Shown in pieces: positions 26,183 through 34,229 of a stretch of 64,000 nt of DNA. Source of the DNA: Paenibacillus sinensis (GTDB lineage Bacteria; Bacillota; Bacilli; Paenibacillales; Paenibacillaceae); assembly GCF_019904155.1 (NCBI RefSeq), contig NZ_JAHCMB010000046.1, forward strand, positions 428 to 64,427. Reading direction: 5' to 3'. The position numbers and the translations under genes were made by a program. The stretch's first letter is position 1, and every line of letters starts with the position of its first letter. The notes below the pieces were generated by a model, which had not been told where the DNA came from, ran no database searches, and was given only the letters and a program-made list of their open reading frames with translations.

Positions 26183-26889
26183 TCATTCCCCCTCCTTTTC
26201 TCCATTTTGTAGCCGACGCCCCAGACGGTCTTGATGTGCTCCGGATTTCGCGGGTCCAGCTCGATTTTCTCGCGAATTTTTCGAATATGGACCATGAGGG
26301 TGTTATGGCCTTCCAGATATGGCTCTTTCCAGACTTTGTCGTAAATCTGTTCCATGCTCATAACCTGCCCGGCATGACGGGCAAGCAGTTCCAGAATAGC
26401 GAATTCCCTGGGGGTCAGTCGGACAGGCTTGTCGTCGGCAAATACCTCGAATGTGGAGGGATTGATCCGCAGTCCGTCAACCGAGAGTTCCCGATGATCC
26501 GGATATCCGGTTCCCAAATACTGCCGTGTTCGGCGCAGCTGGGATTTGATACGTGCGACAAGTTCCAGCGGGCTGAACGGCTTGGTTACATAATCATCTG
26601 CTCCCAGACTGAGTCCGGTGATTTTATCGAGATCCTGACCTTTGGCAGAGAGCATGATGATTGGAAATTTCTCGGTCTCCCGGATTTTCATACAGGCTTC
26701 GAGCCCGTCCATATTTGGCATCATAATGTCGAGCACCATGAGGTCAATCCGCTCCCGTCTGACAATCTGCACGGCTTCCTCGCCGTTGCTGGCGGTCAGC
26801 AGCCGATAGCCTTCATTCTCCAAATAGATTTGCATCAGTTTGATAATTTCGGTCTCGTCATCGACGAGCAGCAGTGTTCCGTTGTCCAT
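26179..26889 (-). CDS. VanR-like OmpR-family response regulator
   Basis: The 236-residue regulator has a receiver domain with phosphoacceptor Asp54 (MVLDIMMPNMDG), Lys in YVTKPFSPLEL, and a C-terminal winged helix (RLTPREFAILELL, VHIRKIREKIE, VWGVGYKME). It is VanR/PhoP-like by overall look. It is co-translated with the kinase. Targets are not evident; the neighbouring acyltransferase genes on the same strand are candidates. Confidence 0.92.
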   Translation of the reverse strand: MDNGTLLLVDDETEIIKLMQIYLENEGYRLLTASNGEEAVQIVRRERIDLMVLDIMMPNMDGLEACMKIRETEKFPIIMLSAKGQDLDKITGLSLGADDYVTKPFSPLELVARIKSQLRRTRQYLGTGYPDHRELSVDGLRINPSTFEVFADDKPVRLTPREFAILELLARHAGQVMSMEQIYDKVWKEPYLEGHNTLMVHIRKIREKIELDPRNPEHIKTVWGVGYKMEKRRGND

Positions 26890-26982
26890 GGTCTTTATCC
26901 TCCTGCGCCCTTCTTTCTCTTATGAAGTATACCTCATCACCGCATCTTCGAGCCTGAATCTAATCTGAAAAGAGGACCGGCT

Positions 26983-28149
26983 TCACGGTTGCGGGGCCGA
27001 CATGCTGCGGGATCTCCGGCCGTTCGAAGGCAGCTTGCCGAACAGCAGCCAGGCCCGGGGCACATACCTTGCGGCAAGGGAGACCGTAATCCAGGAGCAG
27101 CCAAGGGCTGCGGCAAACGCGCCGGCGTACCACAGATGAAGCAGCCAAGCCGTTCCGGCGGCCGGCGGATATTTTCGGTAGAGCAGCAGGAAGAAAGGAT
27201 GAATCAGATATATTCCGAAGGACAGCGACCCGATGCTTGCCGCCATTTTACGCAGAAAATGGAATTTAGAACGGTAAAGACAGGCCGCTGCATGCAGCAG
27301 CACAGGCAGGGCAAAAAGCGAGAACAGACAATACCAAAGCTCGTAGTACAGCGAAGCAAATGAAATTCCGTCTCTCCGGTTGTAAAAATAAAGCATGGTC
27401 AGCGTAGTTCCTGAAATCGCCCATAGAACCCAGACCGCGTAGAGGACCCGAACCAGGGCCTGTCGTGTTCCGGTCCGGTCGTCCGGACTTAAGAGAAGCC
27501 TCCGTATTGCGGGATAGCACAAGCCCAGGACGGCGCCGAGCATGTAATAGGCGAAATAGGTGAGACACCAGCTTCCGCGGCTGCCGAGATGGAATACATA
27601 TTTATTTCCAAGCACGAATGCCCATTGAATCGCAAGCCCCGCCGGAATGCCCCAGAACTTGAGCCGGGGGAATCGTCTAAAGGCGGCCAGCAGAAACGGA
27701 AACAACAGATAAAACTGTGCGATGACCAGTATATAGTAGAGATGCGCATAAGCTTTGCCCGTCGCCAGCTTCATCAGGAAGGAAGAGAGAGAAGCCTGGG
27801 ATACCGGCATTCCGGCTGCTGCAAGGGAGACAGCGTAGTAGATGAGGGAGAAGCTCAAATAGGGAATCATAATAAAGAGCAGGCGGCGTTTATAGAACGC
27901 AGCGGTCATTTGCATAGTTACCCGTCTGGCTCCGTAATTGTAGAACAGAACGAATGCACTCAATGCGAGAAATGTGGGAACCGCAAATTTCATGAAGATG
28001 TTCAGGAAGTTATAAAAAAAGAAGAAACGCGATTCCACCAACTGAGCAGTGGCGTAAGAAGTAGCGTGGATGAGAATAACTCCCAGAATACAGAAGGCGC
28101 GAACGATGTTTAGCTCGGGTAGGTGCTGCGGTTTTGATGAGTCCGGCAT
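26983..28149 (-). CDS. acyltransferase family 3 membrane protein
   Basis: The 388-residue protein has about 10 hydrophobic segments and the Acyl_transf_3 start LPELNIVRAFCILGVILIHATSY, where the Arg and His are the conserved residues, and the later signature FGIYLIHPFFLLLYRK. Such proteins O-acylate cell-surface polysaccharides or peptidoglycan. GAAAGGA precedes the ATG. It lies upstream of the VanRS-like pair on the same strand and is divergent from dacB. Confidence 0.88.
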   Translation of the reverse strand: MPDSSKPQHLPELNIVRAFCILGVILIHATSYATAQLVESRFFFFYNFLNIFMKFAVPTFLALSAFVLFYNYGARRVTMQMTAAFYKRRLLFIMIPYLSFSLIYYAVSLAAAGMPVSQASLSSFLMKLATGKAYAHLYYILVIAQFYLLFPFLLAAFRRFPRLKFWGIPAGLAIQWAFVLGNKYVFHLGSRGSWCLTYFAYYMLGAVLGLCYPAIRRLLLSPDDRTGTRQALVRVLYAVWVLWAISGTTLTMLYFYNRRDGISFASLYYELWYCLFSLFALPVLLHAAACLYRSKFHFLRKMAASIGSLSFGIYLIHPFFLLLYRKYPPAAGTAWLLHLWYAGAFAAALGCSWITVSLAARYVPRAWLLFGKLPSNGRRSRSMSAPQP

Positions 28150-28282
28150 GGTGTATCAGTCCTTTCGTCATTTGGTGAATCTCGTTGTCGACTCCCCCAA
28201 TGATAGCCGGAACTTCTTAACATGGACGTGGTGCGTTTCTAAAGAATCTCTTAAGATTTTCTTAAATTCCGGACGGGTTGGG

Positions 28283-28311
28283 ACATACCGCCTGCCGGAC
28301 TGGCATACACT
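28283..28311 (+). promoter_or_regulatory. sigma-E-type sporulation promoter of dacB
   Basis: CATACACT matches the sigma-E -10 consensus CATACANT and lies 14 bp after an ATA-containing -35 (GACATACC). It is 35 bases before the dacB start. B. subtilis dacB is known to be sigma-E dependent. Confidence 0.65.
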
Positions 28312-28345
28312 TGTACAAAATGCGGATAGGAGCCGGAGGTTGAGC

Positions 28346-29542
28346 ATGAAGAACGTACAATTAAGGACGTCCCTGATTTGGATCCTTTGCGGCCTGCTGC
28401 TGTTTGTGCCGTTCGCGAGCGCTCATGCGGAAAAGGAAGAAAAAGAGATGTCAACCCACGCCAAGGCGGCTGCGCTGATTGATGTCGAGTCCGGACGGAT
28501 TCTGTACAGCAGTCATGGAGACGAGCCGATGCTGATCGCAAGTCTGACCAAGATTATGACGGCGATTGTAGCCATCGAGAACGGGGATTTAAGCAGCAAG
28601 GTGACGGTCGGCCGGAACGCTTACGCCAAGGAAGGCTCATCGCTCTTTCTGAAGCAGGGTGAGCAGATGACGCTGGAGAATATGCTGTACGGGCTGATGC
28701 TCCGTTCGGGTAACGACGCGGCGACGGCGATCGCCGAGCATGTGGGCGGTTCGGAGGCCGGGTTTGTCTACTTGATGAATGCCAAGGCGGAAGAGCTTGG
28801 TCTTACCCATACCCATTTTCAGAACCCGCATGGCCTTGATGCCAAGGAGCATTATTCCACCGCGAATGATCTTGCAGTACTGACCGCTTATGCCATGCAT
28901 AATCCGGTATTCAAGGAAATCGTGAAGACGCAGGTGAAGACGGCTGACAACCCGAACGATAAATGGGATTACAAATGGCTTAACAAGAACAAAATGCTCC
29001 GGCTGTATGAGGGAGCGGATGGCGTCAAGACGGGTTATACGAAAAAAGCGCTGCGCTGTCTGGTCAGCTCTGCGACGCGGAACGGGCAGCAGCTTGTGGC
29101 GGTAACGCTGAATGACGGGGACGACTGGAACGACCACGCCGCACTGCTTAATTTCGGATTCAAACGGTTTCCGCTGCGAACGATCGTCGAACGCGGCGAC
29201 CGGGTTCAAGGATACCCGCTGGCCGCGAGCCTTCAGTTCTCGTATCCGTTCGGCCCCGGGGAAGAGGAACGGCTGGTGAAGGAGCTGGTGCTGAATCCGA
29301 AGAGCGCAAGCGGCAGTAAGCTGAACTTCGGCTTTCGCGGTGTGCTGGTGCTGAAGCTGGGCAGTCAGGAGATCGGCAGGGTGCCGATCTATGAAGAGGG
29401 CCGCCTGCCCAAGGTGACCCAGCCGGTAGGCCGGGAGACTGCCGCGGCCGCTCATCCGGCGGCAAGCTGGCTTCAGGCGGCGGGCAGCGCTATCCGGGCA
29501 TTGTTCGATCCGTTCCGGGGGGGAGGAGAAGCCCGTGATTAA
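28346..29542 (+). CDS. dacB: sporulation D-alanyl-D-alanine carboxypeptidase (PBP5*-type)
   Basis: The 398-residue protein has a signal peptide (residues 1-28, cleaving near SAHA) and the three penicillin-binding motifs S66-L-T-K, S121-G-N and K228-T-G. It trims stem peptides in spore cortex peptidoglycan. Directly downstream spmA and spmB reproduce the B. subtilis dacB-spmA-spmB operon, which decides dacB over vegetative dacA/dacF. GGAGG lies before the ATG; a sigma-E-like promoter is just upstream. It overlaps spmA by 8 bases. Confidence 0.93.
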   Translation: MKNVQLRTSLIWILCGLLLFVPFASAHAEKEEKEMSTHAKAAALIDVESGRILYSSHGDEPMLIASLTKIMTAIVAIENGDLSSKVTVGRNAYAKEGSSLFLKQGEQMTLENMLYGLMLRSGNDAATAIAEHVGGSEAGFVYLMNAKAEELGLTHTHFQNPHGLDAKEHYSTANDLAVLTAYAMHNPVFKEIVKTQVKTADNPNDKWDYKWLNKNKMLRLYEGADGVKTGYTKKALRCLVSSATRNGQQLVAVTLNDGDDWNDHAALLNFGFKRFPLRTIVERGDRVQGYPLAASLQFSYPFGPGEEERLVKELVLNPKSASGSKLNFGFRGVLVLKLGSQEIGRVPIYEEGRLPKVTQPVGRETAAAAHPAASWLQAAGSAIRALFDPFRGGGEARD

Positions 29543-30239
29543 CGCCATCTGGCTCGGCATGATTCTCATCGGCTTCATCTTCGCCGCCGCGACCGGGCGC
29601 ATGGACGAATTCACCGCAGCGGTCTTCGACGGCGCCAAGACCGGGGTAACGGTCAGCTTCGGACTGATCAGCGTACTCGCCTTCTGGCTTGGCATTATGC
29701 GAATTGCCGAGGATGGCGGTCTGCTGCGCATCATTGCGAAGGCGCTCGGTCCGGTCGTCCGCTTCCTCTTCCCCGATGTGCCGAAGGATCATCCGGCCAT
29801 CGGGTATATCCTCTCCAACATGAGCGCCAATCTGCTCGGCCTCGGCAACGCCGCAACGCCGATGGGCATCAAGGCGATGCAGGAATTGCAGACGCTGAAC
29901 CCTGACAAGCACACCGCCACACCGGCGATGTGCACCCTGCTGGCGCTCAATACCGCCAGCATTACGCTCATTCCGGCGACGCTGATCGCGATCCGCCTGA
30001 ATTACGGATCGACCGAGCCTGCCGGCATCGTCGGCACCACGCTCGCGGCTACGTTCGTCGCCACGCTCGCCGCGATCGTGGCCGACAGGCTGTGCCGCCG
30101 GCTCGATCTGCGGCGGAGGCCGCCCGCACCTCCGCCGTCCCAGGGACTGCATGACGCGGGCGGCTCCGCGCCGCAGCCAGACGGTCCCGCCGCCTTGTCG
30201 TCCGGCGGCATCGCTTCGCGGCCGACCAGGACGGGGTGA
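29535..30239 (+). CDS. spmA: spore maturation protein A
   Basis: The 234-residue integral membrane protein has the nucleoside-recognition (Gate) fold: VFDGAKTGVTVSFGLISVLAFWLG and NMSANLLGLGNAATPMGIKAM. It acts with SpmB in spore core dehydration. The GTG start lies inside the end of dacB. It is longer than the B. subtilis protein (about 196 residues) because of a basic, Pro/Ala-rich tail after residue 190 (RRRPPAPPPSQ), encoded by unusually GC-rich DNA. Confidence 0.93.
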   Translation: MINAIWLGMILIGFIFAAATGRMDEFTAAVFDGAKTGVTVSFGLISVLAFWLGIMRIAEDGGLLRIIAKALGPVVRFLFPDVPKDHPAIGYILSNMSANLLGLGNAATPMGIKAMQELQTLNPDKHTATPAMCTLLALNTASITLIPATLIAIRLNYGSTEPAGIVGTTLAATFVATLAAIVADRLCRRLDLRRRPPAPPPSQGLHDAGGSAPQPDGPAALSSGGIASRPTRTG

Positions 30240-30296
30240 ACGGGCGGCTGCCAATCCAAGCCGAGCCAACCCAACCCAGCGAAAGGAGGCCTGCCT

Positions 30297-30830
30297 GTGT
30301 ACGCGCTGATTACGCTTGTGTCTACTTGGGCGATCCCGGTGTTGATCGCCTTTATTCCTCTTTATGCCTACGCCCGCAAAGTTCCCGTCTATGAATCGTT
30401 CGTCGACGGTGCGAAGGAGGGCTTCGGAACAGCCGTCGGCATCATCCCCCCTCTGGTGGGGATGATGGTGGCGATCAGCGTCTTCCGGGCTTCTGGAGCG
30501 CTGGATTATATAATGGGCTTCATTGCGCCTTTAATGCGCCAGCTTGGTGTCCCGGCGGAGGTGCTGCCGCTCGGGCTTCTGCGCCCGCTCACCGGAACCG
30601 GTTCGCTGGCTTACACCACAGAGCTCATCCGGGTCCATGGCCCGGATTCGATGATCGGCCGCATCGCCTCCACGATTCAGGGGAGCACAGACACCACGCT
30701 GTACGTGCTGACCGTCTACTTCGGAGCTGTCGGCATCCGCAACGGGCGATATGCCCTGAAGGTTGGGCTATTCTCCGATCTTGTCGGCTTTGCGGCGGCG
30801 GTTGCCATCTGTCTCCTTGTGTACGGCTAA
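30297..30830 (+). CDS. spmB: spore maturation protein B
   Basis: The 177-residue membrane protein is the partner of SpmA and also has the Gate fold: SFVDGAKEGFGTAVGIIPPLVGMMVAI and LLRPLTGTGSLAYT. A GTG start follows AAAGGAGGCC. Length matches the family. Last gene of the dacB operon, followed by a terminator. Confidence 0.94.
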   Translation: MYALITLVSTWAIPVLIAFIPLYAYARKVPVYESFVDGAKEGFGTAVGIIPPLVGMMVAISVFRASGALDYIMGFIAPLMRQLGVPAEVLPLGLLRPLTGTGSLAYTTELIRVHGPDSMIGRIASTIQGSTDTTLYVLTVYFGAVGIRNGRYALKVGLFSDLVGFAAAVAICLLVYG

Positions 30831-30845
30831 GGTACGCCTCTCCCC

Positions 30846-30884
30846 AAGCCAGCTGCCTTCTTCTCCCAGGTGGCTGGCTTTTAT
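30846..30884 (+). terminator. terminator of the dacB-spmAB operon
   Basis: AGCCAGCTGCC and GGTGGCTGGCT pair (two wobbles) and are followed by TTTT. Confidence 0.75.
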
Positions 30885-30957
30885 GGCGGCGCATTCACAC
30901 CGTCACGGCCCCTATCATATGCTAATGCACAGCACCTAGAGGAAAGGGGAGGAAGCT

Positions 30958-31293
30958 ATGCCATACAAGGGGTTCGTCATTCATCACTCCGTCTGTCCGG
31001 CGATTAACGGCAAGGGCTTCGATTTCTGGATTGGAACGAATGGTTCGGTATATGCAGCGCCGCTTCTGACCGATCCCGAGAATATTCATCTCTGCATGGA
31101 GGGTGATTTCGGGCGCTCCCCTTTACCCGGAGCCACGGAAGCACAGACTTTTGCGGCTTGCCGGCTCATTCTGGAGCTGTCCGCCCGTTATGGCATCTCA
31201 CCGCCTGTCATCATGCCGCATGATGATTCCTGCCCGGGGTTCTTTTTTCCATGGAATGAGCTTGTGCTTTACCCCGGCGATGGGTATCATTAG
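30958..31293 (+). CDS. small amidase_2/PGRP-like protein
   Basis: The 111-residue protein resembles a compact N-acetylmuramoyl-L-alanine amidase type 2 domain: FVIHHSVCP (zinc His), WIGTNGSVYAAP, ENIHLCMEGDFG, and HDDSCPGFFFPW, matching the terminal zinc His/Cys block. It lacks a signal peptide and is shorter than typical amidase domains (about 140 residues), so it may act inside the cell, in the mother cell, or be non-enzymatic. GGGGAGGAAGC precedes the ATG. It sits between spmB and rluB. Confidence 0.7.
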   Translation: MPYKGFVIHHSVCPAINGKGFDFWIGTNGSVYAAPLLTDPENIHLCMEGDFGRSPLPGATEAQTFAACRLILELSARYGISPPVIMPHDDSCPGFFFPWNELVLYPGDGYH

Positions 31294-31314
31294 GCTGAGG
31301 TGACCAAATCGACA

Positions 31315-32073
31315 ATGGAAAGATTGCAGAAAATACTGGCACAGGCCGGAGTAGCGTCCAGACGCAAGTGCGAAGAGCTTATTCTGGCTGGCAAAGTGGA
31401 AGTGAACGGGGAGGTTGTGACCGAACTCGGCACGAAGGCCGACCCGGCCAGCGATGTGATCAAGGTATCGGGCAAACCGATCTCTGGCGAGAATAAAATC
31501 TACATTATGTTCAACAAGCCGAAGGGCGTCATCACGAGCGCTTCCGACCCGAAGGGGCGCAAGATCGTCACGGATTATATGAAGGGAATCAAAGAGCGGG
31601 TCTATCCGATCGGCCGCCTGGATTACGATACGGAGGGTCTGCTGCTGCTGACCAACGACGGCGAGTTCGCGAATCTGCTGACCCATCCGAAGCATCATGT
31701 GCCGAAGACATATCTGGCTACAGTCAAAGGTGTGCCGCATGGCACGTCGCTGGACAAGCTCAAGGAAGGCGTCAAGCTGGAGGATGGGATGACCGCTCCG
31801 GCAGAAGTTGAGTACAAGGATATCAATGAAGATGGCAAGGAATCCGTAATCAGCATTACGATTCATGAAGGGAGAAACCGTCAGGTACGGCGCATGTTCG
31901 AGGCGATCTCCCATCCCGTGATCCGGCTGAAGCGGATATCGTTCGGCGATCTGCTGCTTCAGAATTTGAAGCGGGGGACGTACCGGCATTTGACCAAGGA
32001 GGAAATCGAATCGCTGCGGCAAATGGCCAAGGCCGGTCTTTCCAAAGGCAATAACACACGTAAAGACACATAA
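31315..32073 (+). CDS. rluB: 23S rRNA pseudouridine synthase
   Basis: The 252-residue protein has an N-terminal S4 RNA-binding domain (ERLQKILAQAGVASRRKCEELI) and an RsuA/RluB catalytic domain with Asp in GRLDYDTEGLLLLTNDG and EGRNRQVRRMFE. It modifies 23S rRNA in the peptidyl-transferase region. The ATG of MERLQK is used, with GAGGTGA 11 bases before; a GTG five codons upstream has no site. Position between spm genes and resA matches B. subtilis. Confidence 0.93.
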   Translation: MERLQKILAQAGVASRRKCEELILAGKVEVNGEVVTELGTKADPASDVIKVSGKPISGENKIYIMFNKPKGVITSASDPKGRKIVTDYMKGIKERVYPIGRLDYDTEGLLLLTNDGEFANLLTHPKHHVPKTYLATVKGVPHGTSLDKLKEGVKLEDGMTAPAEVEYKDINEDGKESVISITIHEGRNRQVRRMFEAISHPVIRLKRISFGDLLLQNLKRGTYRHLTKEEIESLRQMAKAGLSKGNNTRKDT

Positions 32074-32074
32074 T

Positions 32075-32151
32075 GTTCACAAATAGCCCCCGGAAAAGTA
32101 TGGCAGCTTTCGTTATAATGTTCATAAGATGTTCACAAATCTTGTGATAAT
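32075..32151 (+). promoter_or_regulatory. resA promoter region with ResD-like boxes
   Basis: GTTCACAAA occurs twice (32075-32083 and 32131-32139), the complement TTTGTGAAC being one base off the B. subtilis ResD consensus TTTGTGAAT. A further TTGTGAT follows at 32142. TATAAT lies at 32114-32119 with no good -35, as expected for an activator-dependent promoter. ResD control of resA is inferred. Confidence 0.5.
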
Positions 32152-32198
32152 AGGGAAAAATGTCATCACGGACATTCTGTCCATAGGGGGCTATTGCT

Positions 32199-32723
32199 TT
32201 GCGTATAGGAAGAAAGCAAATCCAACTCATCATCCTGACTCTGACAGTCCTCCTTGGATGCTATGTCATAGGCGCCTCCGTGTTCGGCGGGAATGGAGCC
32301 GTGGAGGAAGGTGGACGCGCCCCGTCTTTCGATCTGCTCGGGCTTGACGGCAAGAAGCATACGCTGAATGAGTATCGGGGCAAGGCGGTCGTGCTTAACT
32401 TCTGGGGCTCCTGGTGCACTCCTTGTAAAAAGGAGATGCCTGCACTTCAGGCTCAGTGGAGCAAATGGAAGAATGAAGACGTTGTCATCCTAGCCGTCAA
32501 TGTAGCGGAGGGCGAGACGACGGTGCGTGATTTTGCCAAGAGTGTGGGTGCCGAATTTCCGGTATTGCTGGACCCGGATCGGGAAGCCGTGCGCAGCTAT
32601 GGCATATCTCCGCTGCCGACTACCATTTTTATCAATGGGAAAGGTCGGATCGACAATATCCATATTGGACAGCTGGACATGAACACACTGGACACCGAGA
32701 TTGATAAGCTGGTGACTTCATGA
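32199..32723 (+). CDS. resA: thiol-disulfide oxidoreductase ResA
   Basis: The 174-residue membrane-anchored thioredoxin-like protein has an N-terminal helix (residues about 9-30) and the redox motif W72-C73-T-P-C76 followed by KKE, as in B. subtilis ResA (Cys74, Cys77, Glu80). It keeps apocytochrome c haem-binding cysteines reduced outside the membrane. The TTG start follows AGGGGGC. Its usual partners ResB and ResC are not intact downstream, so its present role is uncertain. Confidence 0.92.
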   Translation: MRIGRKQIQLIILTLTVLLGCYVIGASVFGGNGAVEEGGRAPSFDLLGLDGKKHTLNEYRGKAVVLNFWGSWCTPCKKEMPALQAQWSKWKNEDVVILAVNVAEGETTVRDFAKSVGAEFPVLLDPDREAVRSYGISPLPTTIFINGKGRIDNIHIGQLDMNTLDTEIDKLVTS

Positions 32724-32845
32724 GCAGGTCTGCTGTATAGAATTAACCCTGCGTTTTCTCCATGTAAAGCTAGGATTAACGGGTTATGCCTTTGCTTCTC
32801 GGGGGTCTGGCTGTGAAACGCTGTACACCCGGACTAATGTTATCG

Positions 32846-32876
32846 TTGACAATCCCGGGAGCAATGATAGTACAAT
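32846..32876 (+). promoter_or_regulatory. candidate promoter in the resA-resD gap
   Basis: TTGACA and TACAAT are separated by 19 bp, slightly long but otherwise good hexamers. Transcription from here would cross the structured spacer and the resC remnant to reach resD. Confidence 0.45.
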
Positions 32877-32962
32877 AGAGAAAGTCAGTTATAAAATGCC
32901 TCCGATCGAGGCAACTTATCATAGCGAATCATAGCGAAATTGAGCGTTTTGAGTCATTTTCA

Positions 32963-33096
32963 GGAGCGAACAAGCCCTTGTTCCAGGCTCCAACCCGGAT
33001 GAAGGGCATCATCGCGGGGTGCTGGGGACTGGGGCTGAGATGGCGTTGTCATCTTGTTAAGGGATTCTTATGGACCGCTGGGTCCTTGGGAACAAG
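32963..33096 (+). other. highly structured spacer with alternative pairings
   Basis: GGAGC-GAACAA can pair locally with TTGTTC-(CAG)-GCTCC. The same CTTGTTCC can instead pair with GGAACAAG 100 bases downstream, enclosing three hairpins: CCCGGATGA/TCATCGCGGG, AGATG/CATCT and GGACC/GGTCC. The layout of a closing stem, a three-hairpin core and a competing hairpin resembles a cis-regulatory RNA, but it matches no riboswitch class I know. A separate TGCCTC/GAGGCA hairpin lies at 32898-32914. Confidence 0.4.
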
Positions 33097-33209
33097 TCTA
33101 AAGTAAGCAGCTGATGGCGTCCGCGACAAAGATTTCGGCGTTATCATCTGCCGGGCCAATGACACATGGCTTCCTTTCTTAACCTTGGGCCTCCCGATCT
33201 ATAGTGGGA

Positions 33210-33438
33210 CAGGTTCAGGCGGCGTGGGGCCGGTTCCAGGGCCGTGTTCCGAAGAATATCCGGAATTACAGCAACCTGGCTGTTCTACAGCGCTAAATCA
33301 TCATCTCCGTCCGGTCTTCGGATGGCAGGGCGGAAGTTGATCTGGCTGGTCGTACCCGGCTTGTTGATTGTCATGTTAGCTCTGGTTGGCGTTAATCTGG
33401 TTATCGCCGGTCTGCATTTCAATGCGGGTACGGATTAA
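33210..33438 (+). pseudogene. resC (ccsA-type cytochrome c biogenesis) remnant
   Basis: The C-terminal tail of ResC is readable: TATWLFYSAK, then RMAGRKLIWLVVPGLLIV, then VGVNLVIAGLH, matching the last two helices and terminal GLH element. Just upstream in another frame is QAAWGRF, matching the AWGRFWGWDPKE haem-handling block but broken by a frameshift, with WDPKE lost. The rest of resC and all of resB are gone. A short open frame of 64 codons from 33244 covers the tail and lacks a good ribosome binding site. Confidence 0.75.
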
Positions 33439-33512
33439 CCCGGCCGATTGGTCGATAAGACGCAGCCATCCTAGCAATCTTGTACTGTATCCGATGAAGG
33501 GGTTGTTGTGAA

Positions 33513-34229
33513 ATGGCAGAACATCTGAATAGAATTCTGGTTGTGGACGATGAAGAGCGTATCCGCCGTCTGCTGAAAATGTATCTGGAGAAGGAAGGCT
33601 ATGAGATTGACGAAGCGGAAGACGGAGAAATTGCGCTGAGAAAAGCGACAGCCGCGGACTACGGATTGATTCTGCTAGATGTGATGCTCCCGGGAATAGA
33701 CGGAATCGAGGTCCTCACCCGGCTGCGCGATGTGAAATCGACGCCGGTATTGATGCTCACCGCGAAGGGTGAAGAGATCAACCGCGTTCAGGGATTTGAA
33801 ATGGGCGCCGATGACTATGTCGTCAAACCGTTCAGCCCCCGTGAGGTCATCTATCGGGTAAAAGCCATTATGCGCCGCTCCTCGGCAACCGCCTTTCTTT
33901 CCAAAGAGACGAATTCGAGCAACAATATCGTATTTCCCCATCTGGTTATTGAGCATGACGCGCATCGCGTGACGGCGGGAGGGCAGGAAGTGAGCCTGAC
34001 GCCGAAGGAATATGAACTGCTGCACTATCTGGCCGTTTCCCCTGATAAGGTATTCTCCCGCGAGGAATTGCTGAAAGATGTGTGGAACTATGAATTTTTC
34101 GGCGATCTCCGAACGGTGGATACTCATGTCAAACGCTTGCGCGAGAAGCTGAACAAGGTTTCCCCGGAGTCAGCCGCCATGATCACGACGGTCTGGGGCG
34201 TCGGATACAAGCTTGAGGTCCCGAAATAA
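33513..34229 (+). CDS. resD: response regulator ResD
   Basis: The 238-residue OmpR-family regulator has phosphoacceptor Asp56 in ILLDVMLPGIDG, Lys in YVVKPFSPREV and a C-terminal winged helix (SLTPKEYELLHYL, VWGVGYKLE). Partnered with ResE it activates genes for respiration and anaerobic metabolism in Bacillota. It directly abuts resE. Identity is supported by the rluB-resA neighbourhood and by sequence look. Confidence 0.93.
   Translation: MAEHLNRILVVDDEERIRRLLKMYLEKEGYEIDEAEDGEIALRKATAADYGLILLDVMLPGIDGIEVLTRLRDVKSTPVLMLTAKGEEINRVQGFEMGADDYVVKPFSPREVIYRVKAIMRRSSATAFLSKETNSSNNIVFPHLVIEHDAHRVTAGGQEVSLTPKEYELLHYLAVSPDKVFSREELLKDVWNYEFFGDLRTVDTHVKRLREKLNKVSPESAAMITTVWGVGYKLEVPK

Noticed and set aside
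32131-32148. Rex-type operator near resA (TTCACAA...TTGTGAT)
   Set aside because: The half-sites are in the opposite arrangement to the Rex consensus TTGTGA-N6-TCACAA; ResD-like boxes explain the words better.
33014-33045. TPP riboswitch-like blocks (GGGGTGC and GGCTGAGAT) in the resA-resD spacer
   Set aside because: The second half of the thi box (CCTGATCTGG and following) is absent and the order of stems differs, so it is not a TPP aptamer.
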